A model generated the notes under the pieces. That model had not been told where the DNA came from. It was given only the letters and a program-made list of their open reading frames with translations, and did no database searches. A program made the position numbers and the translations under genes. A stretch of 64,000 nucleotides of DNA from Lentilactobacillus parabuchneri DSM 5707 = NBRC 107865 (lineage in GTDB: Bacteria > Bacillota > Bacilli > Lactobacillales > Lactobacillaceae): positions 62,001-126,000 of the forward strand of contig NZ_AZGK01000004.1 in NCBI RefSeq assembly GCF_001435315.1, written 5' to 3'. Positions 8,784 to 17,278 of this stretch are shown here, one piece after another; positions within the stretch are counted from its first letter, which is position 1, and the number at the start of each line of letters is the position of its first letter.

Positions 8784-10298
8784 TTAATTCGATTCAAATC
8801 GTTGAATTTTGAGTAACGGACCGGTTTTGACAGCCTCAATAAAGGCTTCATCGTGGTCGATGATCAGCATTGTTGGCTGATGCTTCAAGATGAGATCCTG
8901 AATCTGCTGGCGGGTAATGACATCGAGATAGTTCAACGGCTCATCCCAAATGTACAGATTTGCGGCTTCGGACAATGACCTGGCTAAAGAGATCTTCCGC
9001 TTTTGTCCCATACTTAAATCACCCAAATCCTCATCAAAGGCTGCCCGTTCAAACCCCAATTTACGCAATGTATTCAAAAACGTATTTAATTCGATGCCAA
9101 ATCGAACCGCATATGCTTGAATGGACCCACACATCGTTTCAAAGTCCTGACTCAGATAAGAAATCTTGATACTGGGACTTTTTAAAATTGTCCCATTGAC
9201 GATCAGATCACGCTGCCCCATCAGTGCCTTGAAAATTGTCGTCTTCCCCAATCCGTTGGCACCAGATAAAACAAGGCGTTGTCCCCGTTTTAAATCAAAG
9301 CTCAGCGGCTGGTTTAAAATGCGCCCTTCCCGGCCAACTTGAATCTGGTTAACCTGCATTAGATGCACTTGATGCGGTTGTTCATCCTTCATTGTCAATG
9401 GAACCACGGTGTCAACGTTCTTCATTAACACTTGCTTCTCATCAATAGCTGATTTTGTTCGTTTCAACGTATTTTGAGATCGCTGCATGGATTTAGCCGC
9501 TTTATGGCTTAAAAATCCTTTGTCCAACCTAGCATGTAAGTCTGATTTACGTCCCTTTTGTGTCTTTGCCTCAGCACGCTTCGCCCAGCCTTCAATTTGT
9601 TCAGCACTGGATTTGAGCCGCTTAATTTCTTGTTGGAGCTGTTGCTTTTCCTCGATTTCTGATTGTGTTTCCCGCTGATATTCTGCTGCCCAGGTATCAT
9701 AGTTGCCGGCAAACAGCTGAATTTTCGCCCGATCAATCGACAACACGTGGTCAATGACCTGATTGATAAAATGGCGGTCATGACTCACCACGATAAAGCC
9801 ACGCTTGTGTTTCAAATAATCGGCAACCACCGCCCGGGCTTCGACGTCCAAATGATTGGTTGGTTCATCGATTAACTGAAAACACCTGTCGTCGGTAAAC
9901 AGGGCCGCCAAAAGCGCCTTGGTCTGTTCGCCGGGGCTAAGGGTATCAAAGGGCCGATTTAAGACCTGATCGCTTAGTCTCAGTTGGTCCATTTCGACTT
10001 GAATTCGCCATAACTCGCTTGATTCCAATCCAGCAATCGTTAAGAGAACATCTTGCGTTTTCTGCCGTGGATCTGACACTTCCTGCGGAAAAGCCCTGAA
10101 CACCACAGTTGTGTCGATCGTTCCCTGGTAATGTAAGTTTCCTAGAAGAAGCTTGATAAACGTGGTTTTTCCACGTCCATTACGACCGATGAGCCCAAGC
10201 CTCCAACTCTCGTCGATATTAAGACTAAATTGATCAAATAACTTGTGAAGCATGCCATCATATTGAAAGGACAGCTTATTAATTTTGATAGTTCCCAT
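8784..10298 (-). CDS. ABC-F ribosome-protection ATPase (Lsa/Vga-like)
   Basis: A 504-residue soluble protein with two ABC domains and no membrane segments. The first Walker A is GRNGRGKTT, with signature LSPGEQTK and DEPTNHLD. The second Walker A is GANGLGKTT, with signature LSMGQKRK and DEPLNYLD. A charged, helical inter-domain linker (residues about 205-290) lies between them. The N-terminus TIKINKLSFQYDG and overall length fit the antibiotic-resistance ABC-F branch (Lsa, Vga, VmlR), which displaces pleuromutilins, lincosamides and streptogramins A from the ribosome. Actual resistance is not shown by sequence. The upstream leader looks like an attenuator, which fits drug-induced expression. 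Confidence 0.85.
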   Translation of the reverse strand: MGTIKINKLSFQYDGMLHKLFDQFSLNIDESWRLGLIGRNGRGKTTFIKLLLGNLHYQGTIDTTVVFRAFPQEVSDPRQKTQDVLLTIAGLESSELWRIQVEMDQLRLSDQVLNRPFDTLSPGEQTKALLAALFTDDRCFQLIDEPTNHLDVEARAVVADYLKHKRGFIVVSHDRHFINQVIDHVLSIDRAKIQLFAGNYDTWAAEYQRETQSEIEEKQQLQQEIKRLKSSAEQIEGWAKRAEAKTQKGRKSDLHARLDKGFLSHKAAKSMQRSQNTLKRTKSAIDEKQVLMKNVDTVVPLTMKDEQPHQVHLMQVNQIQVGREGRILNQPLSFDLKRGQRLVLSGANGLGKTTIFKALMGQRDLIVNGTILKSPSIKISYLSQDFETMCGSIQAYAVRFGIELNTFLNTLRKLGFERAAFDEDLGDLSMGQKRKISLARSLSEAANLYIWDEPLNYLDVITRQQIQDLILKHQPTMLIIDHDEAFIEAVKTGPLLKIQRFESN

Positions 10299-10342
10299 AA
10301 ATTCACCTCATTCTGACACGCAGAAAAAGGGGATCAGTGCAT

Positions 10343-10475
10343 GAAAATAGCCCACATTGCGAGACCGCAAGTGAGCTATTCTAAATGGGTGCATTCAGGT
10401 TTATAAGGCCACCAAAAAAGTGCCCCTTATGAAGAAGTCCATTTAAATTGCAAAATCGCACAGAATAGCCCCTGT
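10343..10475 (-). promoter_or_regulatory. Attenuator-like leader of the ABC-F gene
   Basis: Read on the minus strand, a long hairpin (10346-10380; AATAGCTCACTTGCG then CGCAATGTGGGCTATT) is followed by TTTTC, a terminator. Its 5' strand, GAATAGCTC (10373-10381), can instead pair with GGGCTATTC in GGGGCTATTC (10463-10472), an anti-terminator. Between them lie two possible leader ORFs: a GTG-started one at 10381-10461, with a GGGG seven bases upstream and a stop at the foot of the terminator, and an ATG-started 13-codon one at 10401-10442 (MDFFIRGTFLVAL) with no clear ribosome site. This is the known layout for drug-induced ABC-F genes. Confidence 0.65.
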
Positions 10476-10814
10476 TTCTAAACAGTGAGTAACTAATATC
10501 TTCTGAATTAACGATTTGCAATCTTCAATGGCGACACATCCTTTTATAGTCGAATAATTTCAAAGTCTATTTTTACATATTACCAATTTATTGTCCAGTC
10601 ATCCTATTTTTTGACGAAAAGTTCGCCAAAATTTTGGTCATAAATAAAACGCTTTAAATCTGAGAAAAAGGCTGTATTTACGGGTGATATACGTTACAAT
10701 GAAGGTGTAAAGAAAGCGCAAACAATTTACTGATTTTACACATTATGTCCGAATGATTTCTCTGTTAATTGCTTGCAATTTTACAATCACTTAATAGTAC
10801 GGGGGAGCGATCTT

Positions 10815-11003
10815 ATGGATGAAAATTTGAAAATCACCGTGATTGGCTTGTTAACATTAGTATTTGGAACTGTGCTGGCTTCCGTTTTGGCTAGTCTTGG
10901 CATTACTAACATCATTCCCGGCTTGTTATCATTCCTTGTCGCAGCTATTATTGTAGTGACCGCATTTACATTTAGAGATCATCATTTGGCATCTAAACAT
11001 TAA
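10815..11003 (+). CDS. Small two-helix membrane protein, unknown
   Basis: A 62-residue protein starting at the ATG at 10815 after GGGGGAG. Two hydrophobic segments (about residues 7-27 and 32-50) are joined by a short turn and followed by a charged His/Lys tail. I do not recognise the family. It lies alone, divergent from the ABC-F gene, with its own strong terminator. The 10476-10814 stretch holds the upstream regions of both genes; TACAAT at about 10695 is a possible -10 box. Confidence 0.6.
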   Translation: MDENLKITVIGLLTLVFGTVLASVLASLGITNIIPGLLSFLVAAIIVVTAFTFRDHHLASKH

Positions 11004-11022
11004 TTTAGATGACGGATGTATT

Positions 11023-11065
11023 GAGGTTGCGTCAAAAGTGTCAGCTTTTGACGCAACCTCTTTTT
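11023..11065 (+). terminator. Intrinsic terminator
   Basis: A perfect 16-base-pair stem (GAGGTTGCGTCAAAAG/CTTTTGACGCAACCTC), six-base loop and TTTTT follow the small membrane-protein gene. Confidence 0.92.
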
Positions 11066-11096
11066 AGTATTTCCAAATTATCCAGTTGAACCGGGC

Positions 11097-11771
11097 TTAA
11101 AGTTTATCGTCGAAAAAATTCTCTTCCCAGTTTATTTCTTTTAGATATTTGCTGGCCTCTTTTTTGGCCAACTTCGACAAGTCGCGATTTTCGACAAACA
11201 TCGATACCCAAAATGGATTGTATTTACTGTAATTGCGCAACGCCCAGCCAATCGCTTTTTGAATAAAAAATTCGTCTGTATCAATATCATAGTCAATTGC
11301 GAGAGTGAGTAAATGCGTATCCAACGTTTCTTTTTCATGAAGTTGCAAAATAATTGAGATCCGACGCATCCACATGTTTGGATGCTTATAAAACAGATTA
11401 AAAACTGCCCCTTTTTGCTCCGAATGCAGCACAACGAATTTGCCATACAGTTTTCGCCACGAATCAACCGTGTCCCACCAGGATTTACGCTGAATGTATT
11501 GGGTGAGCTCCTTTAAATCCGAATAGGTGAATCGGGTTACATTGGCATAAGCCACGTCAATCGCAACGTATTGATATTCCCGTTCAACCCGATCATACAA
11601 ATCAGCAATTAATGAATGAACGGATCGGATCGGCAGTTTCTTGGATTGCTGAATCAATGCCTTAGACTGGGCCTTTCGTTCCGGTGTTTGTAATCCCAAA
11701 AATTGAAATTGCTGCCGCATATATTTTTCCATGTCAGCTTGCTTATCCGGGTTACCAATCATTTCAAACAT
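11097..11771 (-). CDS. DNA alkylation repair protein (AlkD-like)
   Basis: A 224-residue HEAT-like helical repeat protein. Conserved blocks of the AlkC/AlkD family are visible: the WWDTVDSW segment, MWMRRISIILQL, and FIQKAIGWALRNYSKYNP near the C-terminus. AlkD excises N3- and N7-alkylated purines without base flipping. GGAGG with good spacing precedes the ATG at 11771. It lies 20 bases after the displaced stop of the broken AbrB-like gene, so the two were probably one operon. Confidence 0.88.
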   Translation of the reverse strand: MFEMIGNPDKQADMEKYMRQQFQFLGLQTPERKAQSKALIQQSKKLPIRSVHSLIADLYDRVEREYQYVAIDVAYANVTRFTYSDLKELTQYIQRKSWWDTVDSWRKLYGKFVVLHSEQKGAVFNLFYKHPNMWMRRISIILQLHEKETLDTHLLTLAIDYDIDTDEFFIQKAIGWALRNYSKYNPFWVSMFVENRDLSKLAKKEASKYLKEINWEENFFDDKL

Positions 11772-11791
11772 GTCAAAATCCCTCCAACTTC

Positions 11792-12258
11792 TTATTTCAC
11801 AACGTACCTTCGAACCTGAATCGGCTCCAGGTAATCATTCAGCCGCTCGAATAACATGGCCAGCCAGCTAAAGGCCAGTAGAAACGCCAAAATTTCAAAG
11901 GCTGTTAATGATAAATAACCCCGGATGTGCGTTTCAAGCGACTAAAGACCACTGAGAAGCTAATCAGACCACTTAACGTCGTCAGCATCAAGACCATGGT
12001 GGCAACTGATTCACTGCCGACGAGCGAGACCGAATAGATTTTGCGGACCAAAAAATAACCAACAAACACGCAGGTCATCAAAATTGTGAGGACAATCATC
12101 CCCCAGCGCTGCTTTTTGGCTTCGACCGGCTTCGGGGATTGAATAATCAATTCATCCGTTCCCATATGTATTTCGACTTCTAAACCCGACCGGACTCCCA
12201 GCTGGGCTTTCAGGTCATCCGGTAATGCTAAAATATGTTTTTCTGCCACTCGTACCAC
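11792..12258 (-). pseudogene. AbrB-type DNA-binding domain plus membrane segments, frameshifted
   Basis: The first 104 codons from ATG 12258 encode a SpoVT/AbrB swapped-hairpin domain (AEKHILALPDDL...GLEVEIHMG) followed by two membrane segments. The frame then stops at 11905 after a short non-conserved tail (TSGVIYH). The other frame continues from about 11929 as HIRGYLSLTAFEILAFLLAF and on to VRRYVVK, a convincing amphipathic and hydrophobic tail of some 45 residues ending at 11792. One missing base near 11929-11933 explains this. The full protein would be about 150 residues. It may be a real mutation, a sequencing error or, less likely, programmed shifting. Confidence 0.7.
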
Positions 12259-12307
12259 TCCTCAAAAGGTTTATACTAATTTTAACAGTTTATACAGGAG
12301 GGATTCG

Positions 12308-12856
12308 ATGTTTCTTGATAAAGTTGACGACCACGTTTCATTCAAACTACCAACAACCGCAGATGCAGCGGCCATGCTTGACCTGATTGACAACAACCGC
12401 CAGCAGCTTGGTGAATGGCTGCCGTGGGCCAAATCCATGATGGCAATCAGCGATGAAGAGAAATTCCTGGACTATGGGATTGAGAAGATGGCACAGGGTG
12501 ACTTTTGGTTTGCGATTATCTTGGTTGATGATGAACCGGCTGGGATGATTGACCTCCATCAATTTAGTCACAACCATCGCCATGCTGAAATCGGCTACTG
12601 GCTGGCACACCATTTCCAGGGACGTGGCATTGTAACCCGCAGTCTTTCCCATCTCGAACAAATTGCATTTTCCGAACTGGATTTAAATCGAATTGAAATC
12701 CTGGCAGATGTCCGTAATCAAAAAAGCCGCAACGTCGCAAAACGTTGTGGCTTCACTCAAGAAGGGGTTCTAAGAGAATCGGCATTCTATAACGGTGCCT
12801 ACCACGATATGGCCTTATATTCCAAATTAAAGTCAGAATCCTTATTTAGCAAATAG
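12308..12856 (+). CDS. GNAT-family N-acetyltransferase (RimL/YdaF-like)
   Basis: A 182-residue acetyltransferase of the ribosomal-protein-alanine/serine type. It shows the N-terminal 'LGEWLPWA' element of the RimL subgroup, the acetyl-CoA motif A as GYWLAHHFQGRGIVT and the C-terminal RCGFTQEGVLRESAFYNG block. The true target may be a protein N-terminus or a small amine. CAGGAGGGA precedes the ATG. Its last 15 bases overlap the end of the convergent DUF1275 gene, with no terminator between them. Confidence 0.88.
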   Translation: MFLDKVDDHVSFKLPTTADAAAMLDLIDNNRQQLGEWLPWAKSMMAISDEEKFLDYGIEKMAQGDFWFAIILVDDEPAGMIDLHQFSHNHRHAEIGYWLAHHFQGRGIVTRSLSHLEQIAFSELDLNRIEILADVRNQKSRNVAKRCGFTQEGVLRESAFYNGAYHDMALYSKLKSESLFSK

Positions 12857-13495
12857 GATGGTGATCAGTAAAATCAGGGCGGCCACCAAAATCGATTGAC
12901 CGTGCAAATATTGAATCAAATAACCGTTTAATAATGCCCCAACAAAGAAAGCGCCGATGAGTGTTGCAATGTCACCGGCCTTTTTGAGTGCCTGCATATC
13001 GCCCTGAGCCACAAAATCCAGCAGGCTTTCTGACAATGTGCGGACATTTCCGGTCATCATCAACGGCGTAAACGGGGCGTTCTTTAAACGACGAAATTCC
13101 TGGAGCTGAGAAGCGGCGGCCAGCGCCAACAAGCCGGTCGTCAACAGAATCGAAACGTGTCCGGCAATGACGCTCACCACAACGAAAATCACAATTTCAA
13201 AGCTTAAAGTGAGCCGTTTCCTAGTCACGGCGCGTTCGCTTGGGTAATGGTATTGAACGACCCGGATAATGGCAACGCCAACCGCAAACATCACTAATGA
13301 GACCAACGCTTGGACGATGCTGCCATAGTCTCCTCTGCCGATTCGCAAACCCGTCAGGATTAAGTTTCCGGTTTGCAATCCGGCAAAGACGCCGCCATCT
13401 TGAATATAGGTGTATGAATCAAGCACACCAGCTGTCATGACCAGAAGCGCACCACTCAACAAGCGCTCATATGGTCCAATTACCTGTTTTTCCAT
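12842..13495 (-). CDS. DUF1275 (YoaK-like) membrane protein
   Basis: A 217-residue protein with about six membrane helices and the family's features: the early G(V)LDSYTYIQDGGVFAGLQTGN segment and MMTGNVRTL in the second half, a repeated motif around the half-way point. DUF1275 proteins are membrane proteins of unknown function. GGGGGAA precedes the ATG. The gene runs convergently into the acetyltransferase gene with a 15-base overlap. Confidence 0.88.
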   Translation of the reverse strand: MEKQVIGPYERLLSGALLVMTAGVLDSYTYIQDGGVFAGLQTGNLILTGLRIGRGDYGSIVQALVSLVMFAVGVAIIRVVQYHYPSERAVTRKRLTLSFEIVIFVVVSVIAGHVSILLTTGLLALAAASQLQEFRRLKNAPFTPLMMTGNVRTLSESLLDFVAQGDMQALKKAGDIATLIGAFFVGALLNGYLIQYLHGQSILVAALILLITILFAK

Positions 13496-13580
13496 CCAGT
13501 TTTCCCCCTACACTTTTGAAGATAATTCTGTACTAGTTTAACTTCAAGAAGCTGCAGAGGCTAACAAAAGCACCTGGGAT

Positions 13581-14441
13581 TTAATTCAGCACCCGGTTCA
13601 TTTCGTTGTATAAAATACTGCGGTCCACGAATCCGGTATCGGCAACATCAAACGCCTTAATGGTATCCGTTCCCAATAGCAGTGAGCGAGTTTCAACGCC
13701 GATTTGCTGGTCGGTCAGGCTAATAATATTATAGCTGGTGCCGTCAGTGATGAAATGTCTGTGGGGGTTGGCACAGTTGATATGATAGGCAGTTGAATCC
13801 GCCGTCACATTTAAGATGCCATTTTCCAGGAAGAGGTTTGCGTAATGGACATGCCCCGAAAAAATCGCTTTGACGTTGGTATCTTCAATCACGCGCCGGA
13901 GCTCCTTACCATTTTGCAGGATACTATATTTCATTTGTTCGAGTGGTGCGCCTAATAACGGGTGATGCATGAACAAAATTGCCGGTTTGGGCGAAGAGTG
14001 AAGTTCGGCACGTAACCATTCCATTTGGCGCTCGTCAATGTAGCCTTGTTCCAAGTCGCCGCATTTCGTATCCAAGAAATAAAAGTCCCACTCATTGTTA
14101 GAAATACTGTAATAGTAGCGGGTTAGATAGGATTTTTGTAAATAGCCCTGATAAAACGGCCGAGTTCGGTCATGATTGCCAAGAATGACGCGAATTGGGA
14201 CATTGAATCGGCGCTCCTCTTGGTCAATCACGGTCTTAAAATCACGATAATCATTAGCGCTACCTTCGTGAATCAAGTCACCGGTAATCACGATTAGATC
14301 AGGATTGACCCTCGTGGTATAAATGTCATCAAACACCTGCATTAATTTTAACAGTGGGTCGACCCGCTGATTGTTGGCAGGTCTGGCGTTCTTCGGTGTT
14401 AAATGCGTATCAGAAATTTGACAAATTTTGTAATCAAACAT
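13581..14441 (-). CDS. Calcineurin-like metallophosphoesterase (CpdA-like)
   Basis: A 286-residue cytoplasmic metallophosphoesterase. All metal-binding blocks are present in order: SDTHL near residue 10, GDLIHEG, GNHDRTRP, HHPL and GHVHYAN. The arrangement is that of class III cyclic-nucleotide phosphodiesterases, though many members have other substrates. I start it at the ATG at 14441 because GGAGG is correctly placed there; a frame from 14456 lacks a ribosome site. It is monocistronic. Confidence 0.85.
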   Translation of the reverse strand: MFDYKICQISDTHLTPKNARPANNQRVDPLLKLMQVFDDIYTTRVNPDLIVITGDLIHEGSANDYRDFKTVIDQEERRFNVPIRVILGNHDRTRPFYQGYLQKSYLTRYYYSISNNEWDFYFLDTKCGDLEQGYIDERQMEWLRAELHSSPKPAILFMHHPLLGAPLEQMKYSILQNGKELRRVIEDTNVKAIFSGHVHYANLFLENGILNVTADSTAYHINCANPHRHFITDGTSYNIISLTDQQIGVETRSLLLGTDTIKAFDVADTGFVDRSILYNEMNRVLN

Positions 14442-14592
14442 AATTGATCCCTCCATCGCCTAAATTCAGTCATAACTGCAACAAGACTGGTGCTACCAGA
14501 AACGGATAATTGAGAATACCTTTAGGATAACAATTGATTGTAAAAGAACCATTACAGATGTGTATAAGTCATGTAAAACGACATTAAAGAAA

Positions 14593-14628
14593 TAAAAAAG
14601 CTGACGCCAAAACATCATGCGTCAGCTA
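14593..14628 (-). terminator. Intrinsic terminator of the carboxypeptidase gene
   Basis: On the minus strand AGCTGACGC...GCGTCAGCT followed by TTTTTTA, ten bases beyond the stop. Confidence 0.88.
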
Positions 14629-14637
14629 AATTGAGGA

Positions 14638-15945
14638 TTATGGTGTCATAAACTTCACAAAAGCGCCAAAAAATCTAAAAATAACGGCCAGGATGCCACC
14701 AACAAAGCCAAGGATTTCTTGAATCAGTGAGACTTGATGCTGGTGCTTATTTTTAGCCCGCTGCTTCGGCAATTGAAGGCTTTGGTCCGCCTTCATCGGA
14801 ATGACAGCTGAACTGGCATTATCTTTAAGTCTGACAATCGCATTTCCAATTGTGGCGCCTTTTTCAACAGGAAGCTTCGACTGGGTCTGAGTGTAGTTCA
14901 CAACATGAGCACTCTCAGTGCCGACTTTTTGCCAAATAACCGCAGTTTGCTCCTCTGGTGTCGCCTTGATTCGATGACCATTGATTGTAAACGTGCGATC
15001 AGCCAGTGCGACCTTAGTTGGTTGGTACTTCCCATTGACCGCATTAATCAACTTGTTCATCGATGTATACAGCGTATTGCTATCAATGATGGTCGCAATT
15101 AAATGCCGGCCATCGTGCCAGTAAGTGACCGTAATACATAAACCGGCGTTTTCCGTGAAACCGGTTTTTAAGCCATCGACATGCGTACTTTTGTGGTAAA
15201 ACGCCGAACCCGGTAACAATCGATTTGAATTAATGAGTACCTGGCTGCCGACTTTCATTGACGGCTGCTTACTCCACTTGGTAATCGTTGGAAATTCTTC
15301 TAATACATGAGCGGCAACCGTTGAAATTGCCTTGGCGCTTACCATATTCTGGGCTTTGGCAGTCGTGTGCGGCACCTGATAGTGATACTTACTCAAATCC
15401 GTATTATCAAGTCCGGAACTGCTGACAAACGTCGCCTGCAGATGCCACTTTTTGGCCTGCTGGTTCATCATTTTGACAAAGGTCGCATTGCTGCCACCGC
15501 CAACCAGATTTCCAAGGGCAATCGCTGATGAATTAGATGACGCAATCAGAGCCGCCTTGTACAAATCGCGAACGGTATACTGCTTGGTTCGCTTAATACG
15601 AAAGCCACCAACTTCATAACTCTTACTCATCTTACGTAATTCTGAATCAACCGGTACTTTTTGGTCCCAAGAGATTTGGTGATTGTCAATTGCTTTTTTA
15701 GTAAGGTAAAGCGTCATTAATTTGGAGAGGCTGGCAATGGGTCGCTTGGTGTTGCCGTTTTTTTGGTAAAGTACCTGCCCAGTTTTCGCATCCATCACGT
15801 AAGCTTCTTTAGCTTCAAACTTTTGCTGCTGGCCCTTGTTGGCACTTACTTGAATGACCATCAACATTAAAGTGGCCACAAATCCAGCCAATGCGATAAC
15901 CAATTGCTGCCAATGAATGCGGTGGTGTTTGGCCGCTGTTTGCAA
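14638..15945 (-). CDS. D-alanyl-D-alanine carboxypeptidase (S11 family)
   Basis: A 435-residue low-molecular-weight penicillin-binding protein with an N-terminal membrane signal-anchor (about residues 15-35). Active-site motifs are SLSK (Ser72/Lys75), SSN in ALIASSNSSAIA and KTG in DGLKTGFTENAG. A beta-rich C-terminal domain and a final hydrophobic/amphipathic membrane-association segment follow. It trims pentapeptide stems outside the cell. The start is probably the TTG at 15945, about 11 bases after GGAGG; a longer frame begins with TTG at 15963 but would contain that ribosome site. Confidence 0.88.
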   Translation of the reverse strand: MQTAAKHHRIHWQQLVIALAGFVATLMLMVIQVSANKGQQQKFEAKEAYVMDAKTGQVLYQKNGNTKRPIASLSKLMTLYLTKKAIDNHQISWDQKVPVDSELRKMSKSYEVGGFRIKRTKQYTVRDLYKAALIASSNSSAIALGNLVGGGSNATFVKMMNQQAKKWHLQATFVSSSGLDNTDLSKYHYQVPHTTAKAQNMVSAKAISTVAAHVLEEFPTITKWSKQPSMKVGSQVLINSNRLLPGSAFYHKSTHVDGLKTGFTENAGLCITVTYWHDGRHLIATIIDSNTLYTSMNKLINAVNGKYQPTKVALADRTFTINGHRIKATPEEQTAVIWQKVGTESAHVVNYTQTQSKLPVEKGATIGNAIVRLKDNASSAVIPMKADQSLQLPKQRAKNKHQHQVSLIQEILGFVGGILAVIFRFFGAFVKFMTP

Positions 15946-16043
15946 GATTGCGCTCACCTCCAAAAATAATTTATTCAGACGAAATTATCGTACTCCAATC
16001 TGAATCAAATTTGGCCTTTCTTGGAAAAATCTTTAGATATTAT

Positions 16044-16778
16044 TCAAGGTTGCATGCTTCTGCCCATCTTATCAATCCGTTGGCGGACCGCCTGCTCTTT
16101 ACTGCGCATTTCCCACGTTGCCGAGTGAATAATGCTGTTGCTGCGGCTAACTTTAGTGTATAGGGCATCCGGATAATAGAGAATTTTATGTGCAGCCAAT
16201 GTGTACTGGGCGGTAAAAAGCAGATCCTCGGCTAAATCCAACGTTTCATCAAATCGAAGCTGGTTATCCTGGATAATTTTCATCTTGAACCCCTTATTCC
16301 AGGTATAACCACCAAAGTCACCACCACGATGATTAATCGAGGCGTAGGCGTTTGTTTTTGAAATTTCAGTAAAAGCGTGGCGCCCGGATTGACCGCCACG
16401 CCATCCCCACGTGTAACCAACACCTACCAGGTCAACGGTCGGATCAGTAAATCCGGTTGCGATCACCTCAAGGTAGTTTGGTTCCAACAAATCATCGCCA
16501 TCGACAAAAACGATGATTTCACCTTTGGCGTGCTCGATCGCATAGTTTCGCGCCTTTGATACCCCTTGATGGGTGTCAAAATAGTGCGCATGAATCCGCG
16601 GGTCCGCTTGTTCAAATTGGGCGACCGTATCCGCGGTTTTGTCAGTGGACGCGTCGTCTACCAACCAAATTTCGAAGTTTTGATCAGTCTGATGTAGAAT
16701 GCTTTCCAGTGTTTTGTTCAAATACGAGCCTAAATTATAGGTCGGAATCGAAATCGTAATCATTGGTAAATCAGCCAT
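16044..16778 (-). CDS. Family 2 glycosyltransferase
   Basis: A 244-residue GT-A fold enzyme. The nucleotide-sugar elements are visible: ISIPTYNLGSYL at the start, LVDDASTDKT and the metal-binding DGDD (VDGDDLLEPNY) around residue 93. No membrane helices, so it acts in the cytoplasm on a lipid-linked or polymer acceptor for surface polysaccharide or teichoic-acid decoration. The start at 16778 is set by GGAGG eight bases upstream. It stands alone, with no polysaccharide cluster around it. A region of repeat remnants lies upstream. Confidence 0.82.
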   Translation of the reverse strand: MADLPMITISIPTYNLGSYLNKTLESILHQTDQNFEIWLVDDASTDKTADTVAQFEQADPRIHAHYFDTHQGVSKARNYAIEHAKGEIIVFVDGDDLLEPNYLEVIATGFTDPTVDLVGVGYTWGWRGGQSGRHAFTEISKTNAYASINHRGGDFGGYTWNKGFKMKIIQDNQLRFDETLDLAEDLLFTAQYTLAAHKILYYPDALYTKVSRSNSIIHSATWEMRSKEQAVRQRIDKMGRSMQP

Positions 16779-16860
16779 TGTAATCGCCTCCATGGTACTT
16801 TTTGGTGAGTATACGGCTGAAATTTCTTGGGGGCAACTGATTTGCCTGAAAATGCATTCG

Positions 16861-17162
16861 ACACTGACGACAAAAGGAATGCAAACTTGACGACGTCGTG
16901 CAGCGCCTAGTCCTGTGGATGACGACCCTGTCCCCTACTGTGTAAGACAAAAAGTCCATCGACGAGCAAAACGCTTTGGATGGCTACGGGGGTGATCATT
17001 TTTATCCTTTTTTCATGTTTTTCTGCTTTTGAGCTATGCTCCGACGGCCGCAAACACCGTGCAGCGCCTAGTCCTGTGGACGACGCCCCTGATCCCTACT
17101 GCATAAAGAGAAAAGACCAACGATGAACAAACCCGTGTCTCCCCCTGTTATTTTGCCGAAAT
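16861..17162 (-). repeat. Degenerate fold-back repeat arms and fillers
   Basis: About 300 bases without a gene. On the minus strand it contains arm copies of the element at 17163-17277: the arm running from TGGACTTTTTGTC to GGGTCGTC recurs at 16920-16970, and the block GTCCTGTGGACGACG/GTCCTGTGGATGACG with CAGCGCC appears twice (about 16900-16925 and 17060-17085). The unit order suggests repeated insertion or recombination of the element. No coding sense was found on either strand. Confidence 0.55.
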
Positions 17163-17277
17163 GCGTTCCGACGACCCTGTCCCCTACTGTGTAAGACAAA
17201 AAGTCCATCGACGAGCAAACCGTTCGTCAATGGACTTTTTGTCTTACACTCCGGGGCCAAACCGGGTCTCGTCACGC
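17163..17277 (-). repeat. 3'-end fold-back element downstream of araD
   Basis: A 115-base element beginning two bases after the araD stop and read in the gene's direction. The outer arm GCGTGACGAGACCC pairs with GGGTCGTCGGAACGC. GCCCC pairs with GGGG. The inner stem starts GTGTAAGACAAAAAGTCCAT and ends ATGGACTTTTTGTCTTACAC, near-perfect over 25 base pairs. It has the same architecture as the copies at 4541, 22198, 22319 and 27449, with a different inner stem. Confidence 0.75.
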
Positions 17278-17278
17278 T

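Noticed and set aside
12842-12856. Overlap of acetyltransferase and DUF1275 genes as an annotation error
   Set aside because: Both stops are well supported by family ends; a 15-base convergent overlap is plausible and real.
16377-16759. Antisense open frames in the glycosyltransferase and other genes
   Set aside because: They are shadows of strong coding frames on the other strand with no ribosome sites or conserved pattern.
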